49,807 nt of DNA from an uncultured Bacteroidales bacterium. Its GTDB lineage: Bacteria > Bacteroidota > Bacteroidia > Bacteroidales > Bacteroidaceae. Of the stretch, positions 25,170 to 34,300 are shown piece by piece. Both the position numbers and the translations under genes were made by a program. The DNA is taken from positions 1 through 49,807 of the forward strand of contig CACYOC010000034.1 in the NCBI GenBank assembly GCA_902775975.1. Direction: 5' to 3'. How positions within the stretch are numbered: position 1 is the first letter of the stretch; the number at the start of each line of letters is the position of its first letter. A model generated the notes under the pieces. That model saw only the letters and a program-made list of their open reading frames with translations. It made no database searches and had not been told where the DNA came from.

Positions 25170-26663
25170 ATGAACACCCTTCGCCTCTACTTCCTCCTCC
25201 GCCGCAATACTAAGCTCAGCGAGCGTCGCAACGTGATGTTCGAATCCAACCAGTACGGCAAGCTTTTCACTTACATCGTGCTAAGCTTTGTGGCGCTCGA
25301 GTTCATCGCCCTCGGCACGTTCTTCGGATGGCTGGGTGCCAAGGAGCAGATGCCTGAGATGATTTTCTTTCTCATGCCCTTCATGCTCTTCCTGGACTTC
25401 ACGTCGCGCTTTGCCATGCAGCAGACGCCGCTCATGCTCGTCAAGCCCTATCTGCTGACGCCCATCAGCAAGTATGCTGCCATCGAGTGCTTTCTCATCC
25501 AGCAACTGTTGGACGTGGGCAACCTCTTCTGGCTCACGCTGTTCCTGCCTTACATCTTCATTGTCTGGTGCGGCGGCGTTACCGGTTTGGCAGCGTTGGC
25601 ACTGCTTGCCCTACTCTTTCTCATGGTGCTGGTTAACAGCCAGTGGTACTTGCTCGTCCGCACGCTGATCAACCAAAGCATCTTCTGGTGGGCCTTACCT
25701 GCCGTCTTCTACGGTTCATTAGTACTGCCGTTCTTCGTGCTCCCCGATAGTTACATCGACATGATTCTCGACACTTTCGAAGACATCATGGAAGGCGACT
25801 ACCTGCTCGTCTGGACGGCCATCGTCTTTGCAGTTTGCTTCGTCGTGCTGTTCCTCGTCAACCGCTACCTGCAGATGCACCTCATCTACGACGAGATTTC
25901 CAAGCACGAGAAGACGAACCTGAAGCACGTCTCTGAGTTCAGGGCCTTGGAGCGTTTCGGACAAATCGGCGAGTACCTGAAACTGGAAATCAAGAGCACC
26001 ATGCGCAACAAAGCCATTCGCTCGCGCTTTATTCAGGGCATGCTCATCATCACCTTCTTCTCGCTGATCATCGCCTTCACCAGTGCTTACGACTCGTCGT
26101 TCGAGCGTAATTTCTGGTGTCTCTACGCCTTCATCTTCTTCGGCTCTGTCAACCTCACAAAGGTCATGTGTCCCGAAGGCAACTACATCGACCTGCTGAT
26201 GGTTCACGAGGAAAACATCCTCGCACTCCTGCGCGCGAAATACTATTATTATTGTGCCGTGCTGGTGCTGCCGTTCCTCATCACGCTCATTCCGGTCTTC
26301 ATGGGCAAGTTCTCGCTCATCATGGTGCTCGCCTATCTCTTCACCGTCACGGGTCCCATTTATCTCATGCTCTTCCAGATGGCTATCTACAACAAGCAGA
26401 CGATGCCCCTCAACGAGAAGCTGACCGGCAAGAACCAGATAGAGAACAAGTGGCAGATCATCGTCTCCTTCGCGACCATGTTTGCCCCTATTATCATCAT
26501 CAGTCTGTTGCAGATTGTCCTGTCAGAAAACGCTGCCTACTGGACGCTGTTCGTCATTGGCGTCCTCGTCACACTCGCCGAACCCTACTGGCTGCGCAAC
26601 ATCTACCGTCGCATGATGCTGCGACGCTACGAAAACCTTGAAGGATTCCATAGTACGAGGTAA
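25170..26663 (+). CDS. DUF5687 membrane protein
   Basis: A 497-residue inner-membrane protein with about 11-12 helices, in two halves separated by a cytoplasmic segment near 245-285 (KHEKTNLKHVSEFRALERFG). This matches DUF5687, Bacteroidetes proteins resembling ABC-2 type permeases. The ATPase that often accompanies them is not present here, so the transport role is unproven. It lies 42 bases after the lolA-like gene on the same strand. Confidence 0.8.
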   Translation: MNTLRLYFLLRRNTKLSERRNVMFESNQYGKLFTYIVLSFVALEFIALGTFFGWLGAKEQMPEMIFFLMPFMLFLDFTSRFAMQQTPLMLVKPYLLTPISKYAAIECFLIQQLLDVGNLFWLTLFLPYIFIVWCGGVTGLAALALLALLFLMVLVNSQWYLLVRTLINQSIFWWALPAVFYGSLVLPFFVLPDSYIDMILDTFEDIMEGDYLLVWTAIVFAVCFVVLFLVNRYLQMHLIYDEISKHEKTNLKHVSEFRALERFGQIGEYLKLEIKSTMRNKAIRSRFIQGMLIITFFSLIIAFTSAYDSSFERNFWCLYAFIFFGSVNLTKVMCPEGNYIDLLMVHEENILALLRAKYYYYCAVLVLPFLITLIPVFMGKFSLIMVLAYLFTVTGPIYLMLFQMAIYNKQTMPLNEKLTGKNQIENKWQIIVSFATMFAPIIIISLLQIVLSENAAYWTLFVIGVLVTLAEPYWLRNIYRRMMLRRYENLEGFHSTR

Positions 26664-26738
26664 GATGGATGATGTAAGATGGATGATGGATGATGGATGA
26701 TGGATGATGGATGATGTAAGAAGTAAGAGGTAAGAAGT
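26664..26738. repeat. GGATGAT tandem repeats
   Basis: About seven copies of the 7-mer ggatgat and then gtaagaagtaagag words fill the gap between the DUF5687 gene and rlmH. Slippage-prone noncoding DNA. Confidence 0.85.
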
Positions 26739-27209
26739 ATGAAGACAATTCTCATTCAGGTCGGCAAGACCGTCAATAAGCACTTTGTGGGTGGCATCAG
26801 CGACTACGTTGAGCGCATCAACCACTACATGCCGTTCGAAGTAGTGACCATTCCCGAACTGAGAAACACCAAGAACCTCTCTGAGGAACAGCAGAAGCAG
26901 GCCGAAGGCGAACTCATCCTCAAGCTTCTACAACCGTCGGACACCGTGGTGCTGCTCGACGAGCATGGTCGCGAGTTTCGCAGCATCGAGTTTGCCCGCT
27001 GGCTGGAACAGAAGCAGCAGACTGCCCGCCGTCTCGTCTTCGTCATCGGCGGTCCCTACGGCTTTTCCCCTGCTGTCTATCAGCGCGCCAACCAACAGCT
27101 CTCCCTCTCGCGCATGACGTTCTCGCACCAGATGATACGTCTCACCTTCACCGAACAAGTCTATCGGGCATGTACGATTATTCGTGGCGAACCTTATCAC
27201 CACGAATAA
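26739..27209 (+). CDS. rlmH: 23S rRNA pseudouridine-1915 N3-methyltransferase
   Basis: A 156-residue SPOUT methyltransferase starting MKTILIQVGKTVNKHFVGGI. The C-terminal knot signature FVIGGPYGFSPAVYQRANQQ and LSRMTFSHQMIRL is that of RlmH, which methylates pseudouridine 1915 in the decoding-proximal helix 69. Normal length. It ends facing the TPR gene. Confidence 0.95.
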   Translation: MKTILIQVGKTVNKHFVGGISDYVERINHYMPFEVVTIPELRNTKNLSEEQQKQAEGELILKLLQPSDTVVLLDEHGREFRSIEFARWLEQKQQTARRLVFVIGGPYGFSPAVYQRANQQLSLSRMTFSHQMIRLTFTEQVYRACTIIRGEPYHHE

Positions 27210-27235
27210 CCAAGAATTTTCCAGTAAGCTTTTTG

Positions 27236-27994
27236 TTATTTCGTACGTCTGCAACGTTCGTACCACTGGTGCAGCAGACCTTGCGGAATGCCGCGTTGCA
27301 CCGCAGCATCCAGCACGCGTAGTGCCTCCTGCCGGCGCTTCAGGAAAAGCAGCAAATCGACCTGCGATGCCACATAGTCGGCATTCTTCGAATCTAAGCG
27401 CGCTGCCTGCTGCCAGTCGTAGAGCGCCGCCTCGTATTGCTTCATCTCCCGCTCCAAGGCTGCCCTCGAGGCGTATGCCACCGCCGAGTCGGGCTTCATC
27501 TCTACCACGGCATTCAGCTCGTCCAGCGCTTCAATGTTGTGTCCCAACTGTTGCAGCACGTAGGCATACGATAGGCGTGCCTCCATGTGGGTGGGAAAAA
27601 GACTGAGGAAAGCCTCGTAGTCACGGCGCGCCACATCGTAGTAGCGCATGTGCGTGGCGGCATAGGCCCTATAGAACAAGGCGGCAGGATTGTGCAGCTG
27701 GTGTTGCAGCACCAAGCCGTACTCCTCGATGGCATACTGCCACTGCTGCAACTCTAAATTCACCGCTGCCTTCCGCAGGTGCAGGTCGGTTGACCACGGC
27801 TGCGTGGCTATCTGCTGGTTCAGTACCGTCAGCGAGTCGCGCCATTGCTGGTTCGTCAGCTCCTGCGTGCGCTTCGTCGTCAGTTCCAAACCCTGCTGAT
27901 AGGTTTGCGCCTGAGCCTGTCCCGTCAATTGCGACAGTGTCGCAACCAACAGGCCAGCCAGCACTAAGCCTTTCGGATATAATCTACAATCCAT
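27236..27994 (-). CDS. Exported TPR-repeat protein
   Basis: A 252-residue protein with a signal peptide ([21 protein letters not shown], about 9-29) and some five tetratricopeptide repeats from residue 75 on (for instance [20 protein letters not shown] and [20 protein letters not shown]). TPR proteins act as scaffolds; the partner is unknown. It overlaps the leuB end by 31 bases in another frame, so it is likely read from the leuB message. Confidence 0.75.
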   Translation of the reverse strand: MDCRLYPKGLVLAGLLVATLSQLTGQAQAQTYQQGLELTTKRTQELTNQQWRDSLTVLNQQIATQPWSTDLHLRKAAVNLELQQWQYAIEEYGLVLQHQLHNPAALFYRAYAATHMRYYDVARRDYEAFLSLFPTHMEARLSYAYVLQQLGHNIEALDELNAVVEMKPDSAVAYASRAALEREMKQYEAALYDWQQAARLDSKNADYVASQVDLLLFLKRRQEALRVLDAAVQRGIPQGLLHQWYERCRRTK

Positions 27995-29025
27995 GCGCCT
28001 ACTTCCTTCGTACCGTATTTCTGGCCGCCCTCGACCTGGATTTCAGGCGTACGCACATTGGCATCGAGCGAAGCATTGACCGCCTCACGGATCAGCTGAC
28101 CCTCCTGCTGCAAACCGAAATGCTCCAACAGCATGGCTGCCGACAGAATCTGAGCCAGCGGGTTGGCAAGGTTCTGACCCTTGGCTTGCGGCCATGAGCC
28201 GTGAACGGGTTCAAAGAGCGGCGTGTGCTCGCCCAGCGATGACGAGGGTTGCAGACCCATCGAACCGGTAATACAACTCGTCTCGTCCGTCAGGATGTCG
28301 CCGAACGTGTTCTCTGTCACTACCACGTCAAAGAAGCGGGGCTCCGTCAGCACACGCATCGACGCATTGTCAATGAACATATAGTCCGTCGTCACATCAG
28401 GATACTGAGGCTCCATCTCCTTGGCAATCTGACGCCACAAGCGACTTGATGCCAGCACGTTAGCCTTATCGACTACCGTCAGGTGCTTCTTGCGCTTCTG
28501 TGCCGTCTCGAAGGCCACCTTCAGGATGCGCTCAATCTCCGGACGCGTATAGATATCGGTATCGTAAGCCTTGTCATTGTCCTGATACTTCTCACCGAAG
28601 TACATGCCGCCCGTCAGCTCACGGATCACCACGAAATCGGCACCTTTCAGCAGCTCGTCCTTCAGCGGAGACTTATGCAGCAGACAGTCAAAGGTAGCTA
28701 CCGGACGCACGTTGGCAAACAGTCCCAACTTCTTGCGCATGGCGAGCAGGCCCTGCTCGGGACGCACCTTTGCTGTAGGGTTGTTGTCGTATTTCAGATC
28801 GCCGACAGCGGCAAACAGCACGGCGTCAGCACGCATACAGGCCTCGTGGGTAGCCTCAGGATACGGGTCGCCCACGGCATCGATAGCCGTAGCGCCTACC
28901 AGCGCCTCCTCGTACGAGAACTCATGGCCGAACTTCTCGGCAATAGCATTCATCACAGCAACACCCTGTTGCATAATCTCGGGACCTATTCCGTCGCCCG
29001 ACAAAACGGCAATCTTCAGTTTCAT
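27964..29025 (-). CDS. leuB: 3-isopropylmalate dehydrogenase
   Basis: A 353-residue enzyme of leucine synthesis that oxidises and decarboxylates 3-isopropylmalate with NAD. It starts [20 protein letters not shown], with [10 protein letters not shown], the [12 protein letters not shown] substrate segment and [22 protein letters not shown]. No leuA, leuC or leuD is in the window, whereas leuB often lies with them. Its promoter is an inverted copy of the ftsK/exonuclease promoter block, so its control may have been changed by a duplication. Confidence 0.94.
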   Translation of the reverse strand: MKLKIAVLSGDGIGPEIMQQGVAVMNAIAEKFGHEFSYEEALVGATAIDAVGDPYPEATHEACMRADAVLFAAVGDLKYDNNPTAKVRPEQGLLAMRKKLGLFANVRPVATFDCLLHKSPLKDELLKGADFVVIRELTGGMYFGEKYQDNDKAYDTDIYTRPEIERILKVAFETAQKRKKHLTVVDKANVLASSRLWRQIAKEMEPQYPDVTTDYMFIDNASMRVLTEPRFFDVVVTENTFGDILTDETSCITGSMGLQPSSSLGEHTPLFEPVHGSWPQAKGQNLANPLAQILSAAMLLEHFGLQQEGQLIREAVNASLDANVRTPEIQVEGGQKYGTKEVGAWIVDYIRKA

Positions 29026-29050
29026 ACCTAGTCAGTTTACAATAATTATC

Positions 29051-29157
29051 GTGCAAAAGTACTAAGAATTTCTTAGATTTCATCAAAGAAGAACGTTTTT
29101 TTTGAATAATTATCAATTGTCAATTATAAATTATCAATTATAATTCGTACCTTTGCA
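29051..29157 (-). repeat. Divergent promoter block, copy 2 (leuB side)
   Basis: It is the reverse complement of about 21844-21953. The leuB -7 box TACTTTTG is at 29054-29061 next to the palindrome (29062-29076); the other side has TACCTTTG at 29148-29155 pointing right. A 36-bp part differs from copy 1 by a single base. The rightward promoter here has no evident gene behind it. Confidence 0.85.
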
Positions 29158-29194
29158 ACAGAACTTTTACAGATAACAATAGCTCAAAAAAAGG

Positions 29195-29282
29195 TTTTTG
29201 GCGAGAGCCCAATTTATTTTTGGCGGGAGCCGTGAATATTTTTAGCGGCCGCTGTGAATATTTTTAGCGGCCGCTAAAAATA
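29195..29282. repeat. Four-unit array of 22-bp palindromic repeats
   Basis: Units start at 29195, 29217, 29239 and 29261, an exact 22-bp period. Each has TTTTT, a GC-rich core (GGCGAGAGCC, GGCGGGAGCC, AGCGGCCGCT, AGCGGCCGCT) and a linker gtgaata in the last ones. The last forms the perfect palindrome TTTTTAGCGGCCGCTAAAAA. It lies 220 bp before the Y1 transposase gene and may be its REP-type target. The remainder to 29487 shows no gene. Confidence 0.85.
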
Positions 29283-29487
29283 AATGAGAGCCATACTTCC
29301 ACCCGACGAAATACGTCTTCTCCCCCGTCGAAAGCCGTTCGCGCACCCTGCGACAACGGCACTCCCTCATAGCGAGTATAGTATTCGTTTGCGACCTGTC
29401 TATTCCGAACAATCATATATGGGGACAATTATTTTAATCTATGACCAAATTTAATCCTGTTTTATAGCATTTTCAAAGAAAAAGCAG

Positions 29488-29495
29488 TACCTTTG
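29488..29495 (+). promoter_or_regulatory. -7 element (TACCTTTG) of the RAYT gene
   Basis: It ends 6 bases before ATG 29501, so the transcript would be leaderless or nearly so. A weak TTTC lies at the -33 position. Confidence 0.55.
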
Positions 29496-29500
29496 CAGAA

Positions 29501-30514
29501 ATGGACAAAGAGACATTCGAGAAACATAAGCCCTTTGCAGGCGAGACGAAACCATCAATGCTCAGAAGGAGAATAGGTCATGACTATCAGTCACGGCGCA
29601 TCTATCTCATTACCATGACCATAGCAGGACGAAGGCCATTGTTAGGAAAACTGGTAGGTAATTGCAATGCTCCAGAAGGAGCCGACGACGCACCACACAT
29701 CGAACTGACCGAGTTAGGACTGCGGGTGAGAAGCTGCTGGATGGCAATCGAAAGCCATTATCCCGCTATTAAAGTACTGGCTACTCAGATCATGCCTGAC
29801 CATCTGCACGGCATTCTCTTTGTACAAGAGCACATGGAGGTGCATATGAGCCAAGCCATCAAAGGATTCAAGACGGGCTGCAACAAGGTCTATCGCGAAC
29901 TGTTTCCCTCTGCAGCGACATTGTCGATGCAAAGAACACCCGACAACACTCAAGGGTTTCTGTGGAACAAGGGCTTCAACGACCATATCCTTGATTACAA
30001 CGTAGAACTGGATTGCTGGTTCCAATATCTTCGCGACAACCCACGACGCCTGGCTATACGCAGAACTTATGCAGATTACTTCAAGGTCCGATTCGACATC
30101 GTGGTCGCAGGACAGTCGTACTCTGCCATCGGCAACAGGTTTCTGCTCAACCATCCCCAACTATTGCAAGTCCGCTTGTCACGCCTGCTCACTGACGAGG
30201 AGATTGAAAAGAGTGTCAGCTACCATCTCGCTTTAGCCCGACAAGGTTCCGTTCTTGTATCGCCAGCCATTTCAAAAGGCGAGAAAGCTGTCATGCGTGC
30301 TGCCCTAAATGCCAAGTTGCCATTAGTATTCATCACCTCCTACGGCTTCACCCAATTTTCCCACCCAGGTCATCAGTATTATGATGCTTGTGCCGAAGGA
30401 CGCCTGCTCCTTCTGGCTCCCTGGCCTCATCAGAACAGGAAAGAAAAACTGACCCGCACCCAATGTCTCCAGCTTAACACTTTCGCCCAGCAAATCTGCC
30501 AACACACCCCTTGA
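29501..30514 (+). CDS. REP-associated Y1 transposase (RAYT) with SLOG/DprA-like C-terminal domain
   Basis: A 337-residue protein. Residues 25-190 form an IS200-like Y1 (HUH) domain: MPDHLHGIL with H101 and H103, FLWNKGFNDHIL and a candidate catalytic tyrosine Y176 in FQYLRDNPRRLA. RAYTs are domesticated single-copy relatives of IS200 transposases that act on REP palindromes. Residues 225-337 are extra: SVLVSPAISKGEKAVMRAAL then KLPLVFITSYGF and CAEGRLLLLAPW resemble the Rossmann-type SLOG/DprA nucleotide-binding fold. I infer the fold from the S-x-x-x-S-x-G-E pattern. The 22-bp palindromic array upstream supports the RAYT reading. Confidence 0.75.
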   Translation: MDKETFEKHKPFAGETKPSMLRRRIGHDYQSRRIYLITMTIAGRRPLLGKLVGNCNAPEGADDAPHIELTELGLRVRSCWMAIESHYPAIKVLATQIMPDHLHGILFVQEHMEVHMSQAIKGFKTGCNKVYRELFPSAATLSMQRTPDNTQGFLWNKGFNDHILDYNVELDCWFQYLRDNPRRLAIRRTYADYFKVRFDIVVAGQSYSAIGNRFLLNHPQLLQVRLSRLLTDEEIEKSVSYHLALARQGSVLVSPAISKGEKAVMRAALNAKLPLVFITSYGFTQFSHPGHQYYDACAEGRLLLLAPWPHQNRKEKLTRTQCLQLNTFAQQICQHTP

Positions 30515-30570
30515 GAGTAGTGCTTCCATCAGACTTCAGATATCACTCACCCGTCCCCGTGTCATTTATA

Positions 30571-30672
30571 GAAAAACTGAGGACATAACCTTGTGGGCTA
30601 TGTCCTCATAGATTGGTCAGAAAGGTCCAGCTTGAATATTGCTCCGAAAGCAAATCGTTCGCGCCATTCTGA
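30571..30672 (-). ncRNA. Candidate small RNA with own promoter and terminator
   Basis: From about 30672 a ~100-base transcript is framed by a perfect promoter upstream (30678-30709) and a strong terminator: GAGGACATA/TATGTCCTC (30579-30607) followed by AGTTTTT. An internal hairpin TTGCT-TTCGG-AGCAA precedes it. A possible 16-codon frame (MARTICFRSNIQ...) starts near the 5' end, so a small peptide is the alternative. No larger gene is served by this promoter. Confidence 0.65.
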
Positions 30673-30677
30673 CGCTG

Positions 30678-30709
30678 CAAAGATAGGAACTTTTTCTGAA
30701 ATTTCCAAA
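30678..30709 (-). promoter_or_regulatory. Promoter of the small RNA
   Basis: TATCTTTG (30678-30685) and TTTG (30706-30709), spacer exactly 20, minus strand. Confidence 0.75.
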
Positions 30710-30799
30710 TTTTGGAGCATTATTTTTAATCTATGATGCATGAGGAAGACAGGTTCTCGTCCCTGCTGTCACTATAGCTGCAGTTTATTCTACAACATA

Positions 30800-31222
30800 T
30801 CATTCATCCTTCTTGAAAAAACCAGTTATAGCTGATATTCCAGAAAAGCACATTAATACTACAAACCCTATGCTTAATACAGATGCAGTAATACAAGACC
30901 CCAATAAGATTCCTATCCAGAACGAATTAGTAATGCTATATCCGATTACAAACGATAATATTAGTAATATTGAGCCTAAGCATCTGAGTGCACCTGTAAA
31001 AAGAAAGATTAATTCTGTCAACGTAATTACGCCTCCAATAATATAGAATAACCAAGATACATCATATATATATCCGATGATTCCTATAAATGGCAACAGT
31101 ACAAGCCAGACTGCAACAAATAAATACTCACTATTTGTAGGAGGCTTACTATAGTTTTCTGAAATATCACCTAGAGCTTTATTAAGCTCTTCATCGCTTT
31201 TAAATACTTTATTTTTGCTCAT
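30800..31222 (-). CDS. Small four-helix membrane protein, unknown
   Basis: A 140-residue protein starting MSKNKVFKSDEELNKALGDI. After a soluble head of about 30 residues come four hydrophobic helices (about 31-50, 53-75, 80-100 and 105-132) and a basic tail FFKKDE. I do not recognise a family. The region is AT-rich compared with the housekeeping genes around it, as for the following methyltransferase C-terminus, which suggests acquired DNA. It lies downstream of the methyltransferase on the same strand, but a 97-base gap makes co-transcription uncertain. Confidence 0.6.
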   Translation of the reverse strand: MSKNKVFKSDEELNKALGDISENYSKPPTNSEYLFVAVWLVLLPFIGIIGYIYDVSWLFYIIGGVITLTELIFLFTGALRCLGSILLILSFVIGYSITNSFWIGILLGSCITASVLSIGFVVLMCFSGISAITGFFKKDE

Positions 31223-31319
31223 ATTATTGTTTTTTAATTTATACTTAAGACATTACCAAATGCTAAATAGAAAATGTTAGTTATTTCAGTGGAAATTCTT
31301 TGGCATAACTTACTATTTT

Positions 31320-34300
31320 TTATGATTGTTCAACTATTTTAATTTCTTCTTCTGTCAGGTCGTAGAGCTGATAGACGAGGCGGTCAATTTCAGATTCTAA
31401 ATCTTTTGTGTCAGCAGAAGGATTGACGCTTTTGGCTTTTAAAATGGTATTAACATTATTTATTATTATGGTTTGAGACTCATCTTCAGCGATTTTAAAT
31501 GGCAATTGTTCTATTGTACTCTTATTAATAGCTAAATAACCTCCAGCCAAATGCTTATCCCTAAATTTATTCATAAGATAGTAAGATGTATATTTGGAAT
31601 TTAAGAGTCCCAAAATATAGTAAGGATTAAAACCGTTAAAGTCATAAATAGCATAAGCCCCGACTCCTATTGCTAATGAAGATTGAACATATGTTGCTTC
31701 TACAACTTTGGTCATTCCTGCAATAATTATTTTAGGATTGCTCCAAAGCAACACCTTACCTTTTGAGAAACTACCATCAAGATATACGTAAGCATCAGAA
31801 TATCTGTCTTTCATATATCTAACGTTCTTATTATCATAATAATACCGATCGATATTACCACTTACTGTAAACGGTATCGAATTTTCAACCTTATGGTCAT
31901 GAATAAATTCCTTTATTTTCTGAGCCTCAAAACCTGTAGCACCAGAACAGACCTTTATACCTGAACTCAATATTGTCTCATTAATCAAGATATCTTGTTG
32001 CTTTACCTTCTTATTCTTTAGTAAATCAGCGTATTGATCTAAAGAGAAGCGCCCATATCTCCAATTATTTTGTTTGCTTCCATTTATAATGATAGGATAT
32101 ACACTTGCCTCTTTAAATACATTAAAGATAGAAACATCAAGACTACTGTATAAACCATTATTGGTCAACTCCTCCAATGTCTGCCTTGCATAATCTGCAA
32201 CATGCAGCTTGTTAGGAATAATCCAACAGAAGGTATTATTAGACAACTTAATGCCCTGTAGTAAGAAAAGAATATAAAGGTCATAGGCTCCACTAGCTTG
32301 AGGATAGACACTTTTATATATGCGTTTTTCCAATTCTGTTCTTGCCATATTCACAGCACTAACATACGGTGGATTTCCAATAACAATATCAAATCCACCT
32401 TGTGAGAATACATCATAGAACCAAGTATGCCAAAGCATGAATTGGTTGTTACCTGAAAGGTCGAGGTCACCAAAATCTACGTTGATGCTTTGCTCTGTGA
32501 GTTGTTTCTTCACATTATTTATAATAGACGCGCGAAGTTCCTTCTTCTCTTGATGATTGGTGCAGTTGTAGTATTTGGCGAGCATATTGCGCAGTTCCTC
32601 ACGATAGACATCAACCATATTGTCAAACCAGCTTAGCCCCTCCTTCTTGTCGTACTTTTTCTCTGTCATCGTTGAAAGGTCAACACCCTTGTATTGCTCC
32701 AGTAGTGAGTTGCCCTGCATAATCTTGAAGTCGAGATTTGGCAAGGCTTGTGGTGTTTCTTCGTCAACAATCAGAGAAAGCCAGAAGCGGAGGCGAGCAA
32801 TATCAACAGCACCTTTCTCTATATCTACACCATAGATGTTTTGCTGAATGATGTGTTTCTTTATTTCAGCAGCTTTGCTTTGCTCTATTCCTTCAAGGGT
32901 TGTACGACATTGGAAGAGTTCTTTAAGCAAGCCCATTGGGAAAGCTCCTGAGCCAATAGCAGGATCGCATATCTTGACGTTCTTCAAAGCCTCATCCACC
33001 TGTTGACGGAACTTGTCGTTAGCGCCAAGAGTATTTATATCGTGCGAGGTTACGAACTGACGGATGGCTTCTTTGATAGCCTCGTTTTCAATATCTGTCT
33101 GGAGATAAGCAATGAGACTTTCGCGACACATATAGCTGACGATTTCCTTGGGAGTATAGAAGGCTCCCTTATCTTTGTTATCTTCAAGCAGGTTCTCGAA
33201 GATGCGACCTAACATCTCTGGGTCAACACCTACCTCTGCATCATCAGGATCATTCTCATCGATGGTGAAGTTATACGAGGCAAAGAAGTCAAGCAGACTT
33301 TGCATATATTTCGCAGGCAGAGGAAACGCCGTTTCGTCTGTGGCATCACGCTCGAACAAACCGCCGTTGAGATAAGGAATAAGCCTCCCCCTGCCCCCTC
33401 CCAAAGAGGGGGTTGCCAAATCACCTTTACGTTCCGTATTGAGGTCGTTGAAAAGGACTTCCAGAACATTGTCTATGAAGTGGTCTTTGTCTGCTGTCTG
33501 AGCAAAGAGGTTTTGGATGAACTCTCTGTCGCCAGTACCCCAAGACTCACCAGCAGGCACACCTAACCAGCCTTTCTTCTGAAGGAACTGGAGGAAAACC
33601 AAACGGCCCATCAGTTTCTTTACATAGTCACGGACGGCTTTTTCTTGATTGTCAAACTTGGCAAACTGCTGCATGATATACTCATTGGGATTGCCCTCCT
33701 GACGCTCTTCCCATTTGTTGGCAACCTTTACCATCCGCTTACCAGTAACAAAGAAGATGATATCTTCGTACTGCTGCTTATAACCCTTGAAGAACATATC
33801 GCTGACTGCATCTACTGAGAAAGCTTTGGTCAGGTCTTTCAACGTAAGACTACTGTCGCGCAACTTCTCAAACTGCTGAATAGCAGTACGACTACGATGA
33901 CCTTCACCAAGCAGATAAGTAAAGCGTTTGGCATCGGTAGATTCTTTCTGATACGTTCCATCTTCGGCAAACGTCCAGGCTTCACTAACGTATGAGAACC
34001 GGAGCACGCTCTCGTTCTTGCGATAGCAGAACATAAAGGCTCCGGCATTGCCGTTGTTTCGCCAGTCGGTCAGCAGCATATCGCGAATGCCTCTGCGGTT
34101 GCGTTCTATATCAACGCTATCAGAGAGTTCAACTTCGTAGATGCTGACGGTTTGGTTGTCGCTCAATGTGATAGTACCCAACCACAATGCCTGTTTGGCA
34201 AACTGACTACTGGTTGGAATTGCTGATGGCGTATTCCAGAATTTTATCTTGTTGCCAAAAATGTCGTGTAACAGCAACTGCCAGCTCTGTCGATTATATC

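Noticed and set aside
29195-29282. CRISPR array suspicion
   Set aside because: Units are adjacent 22-bp repeats without unique spacers, and no cas genes are present.
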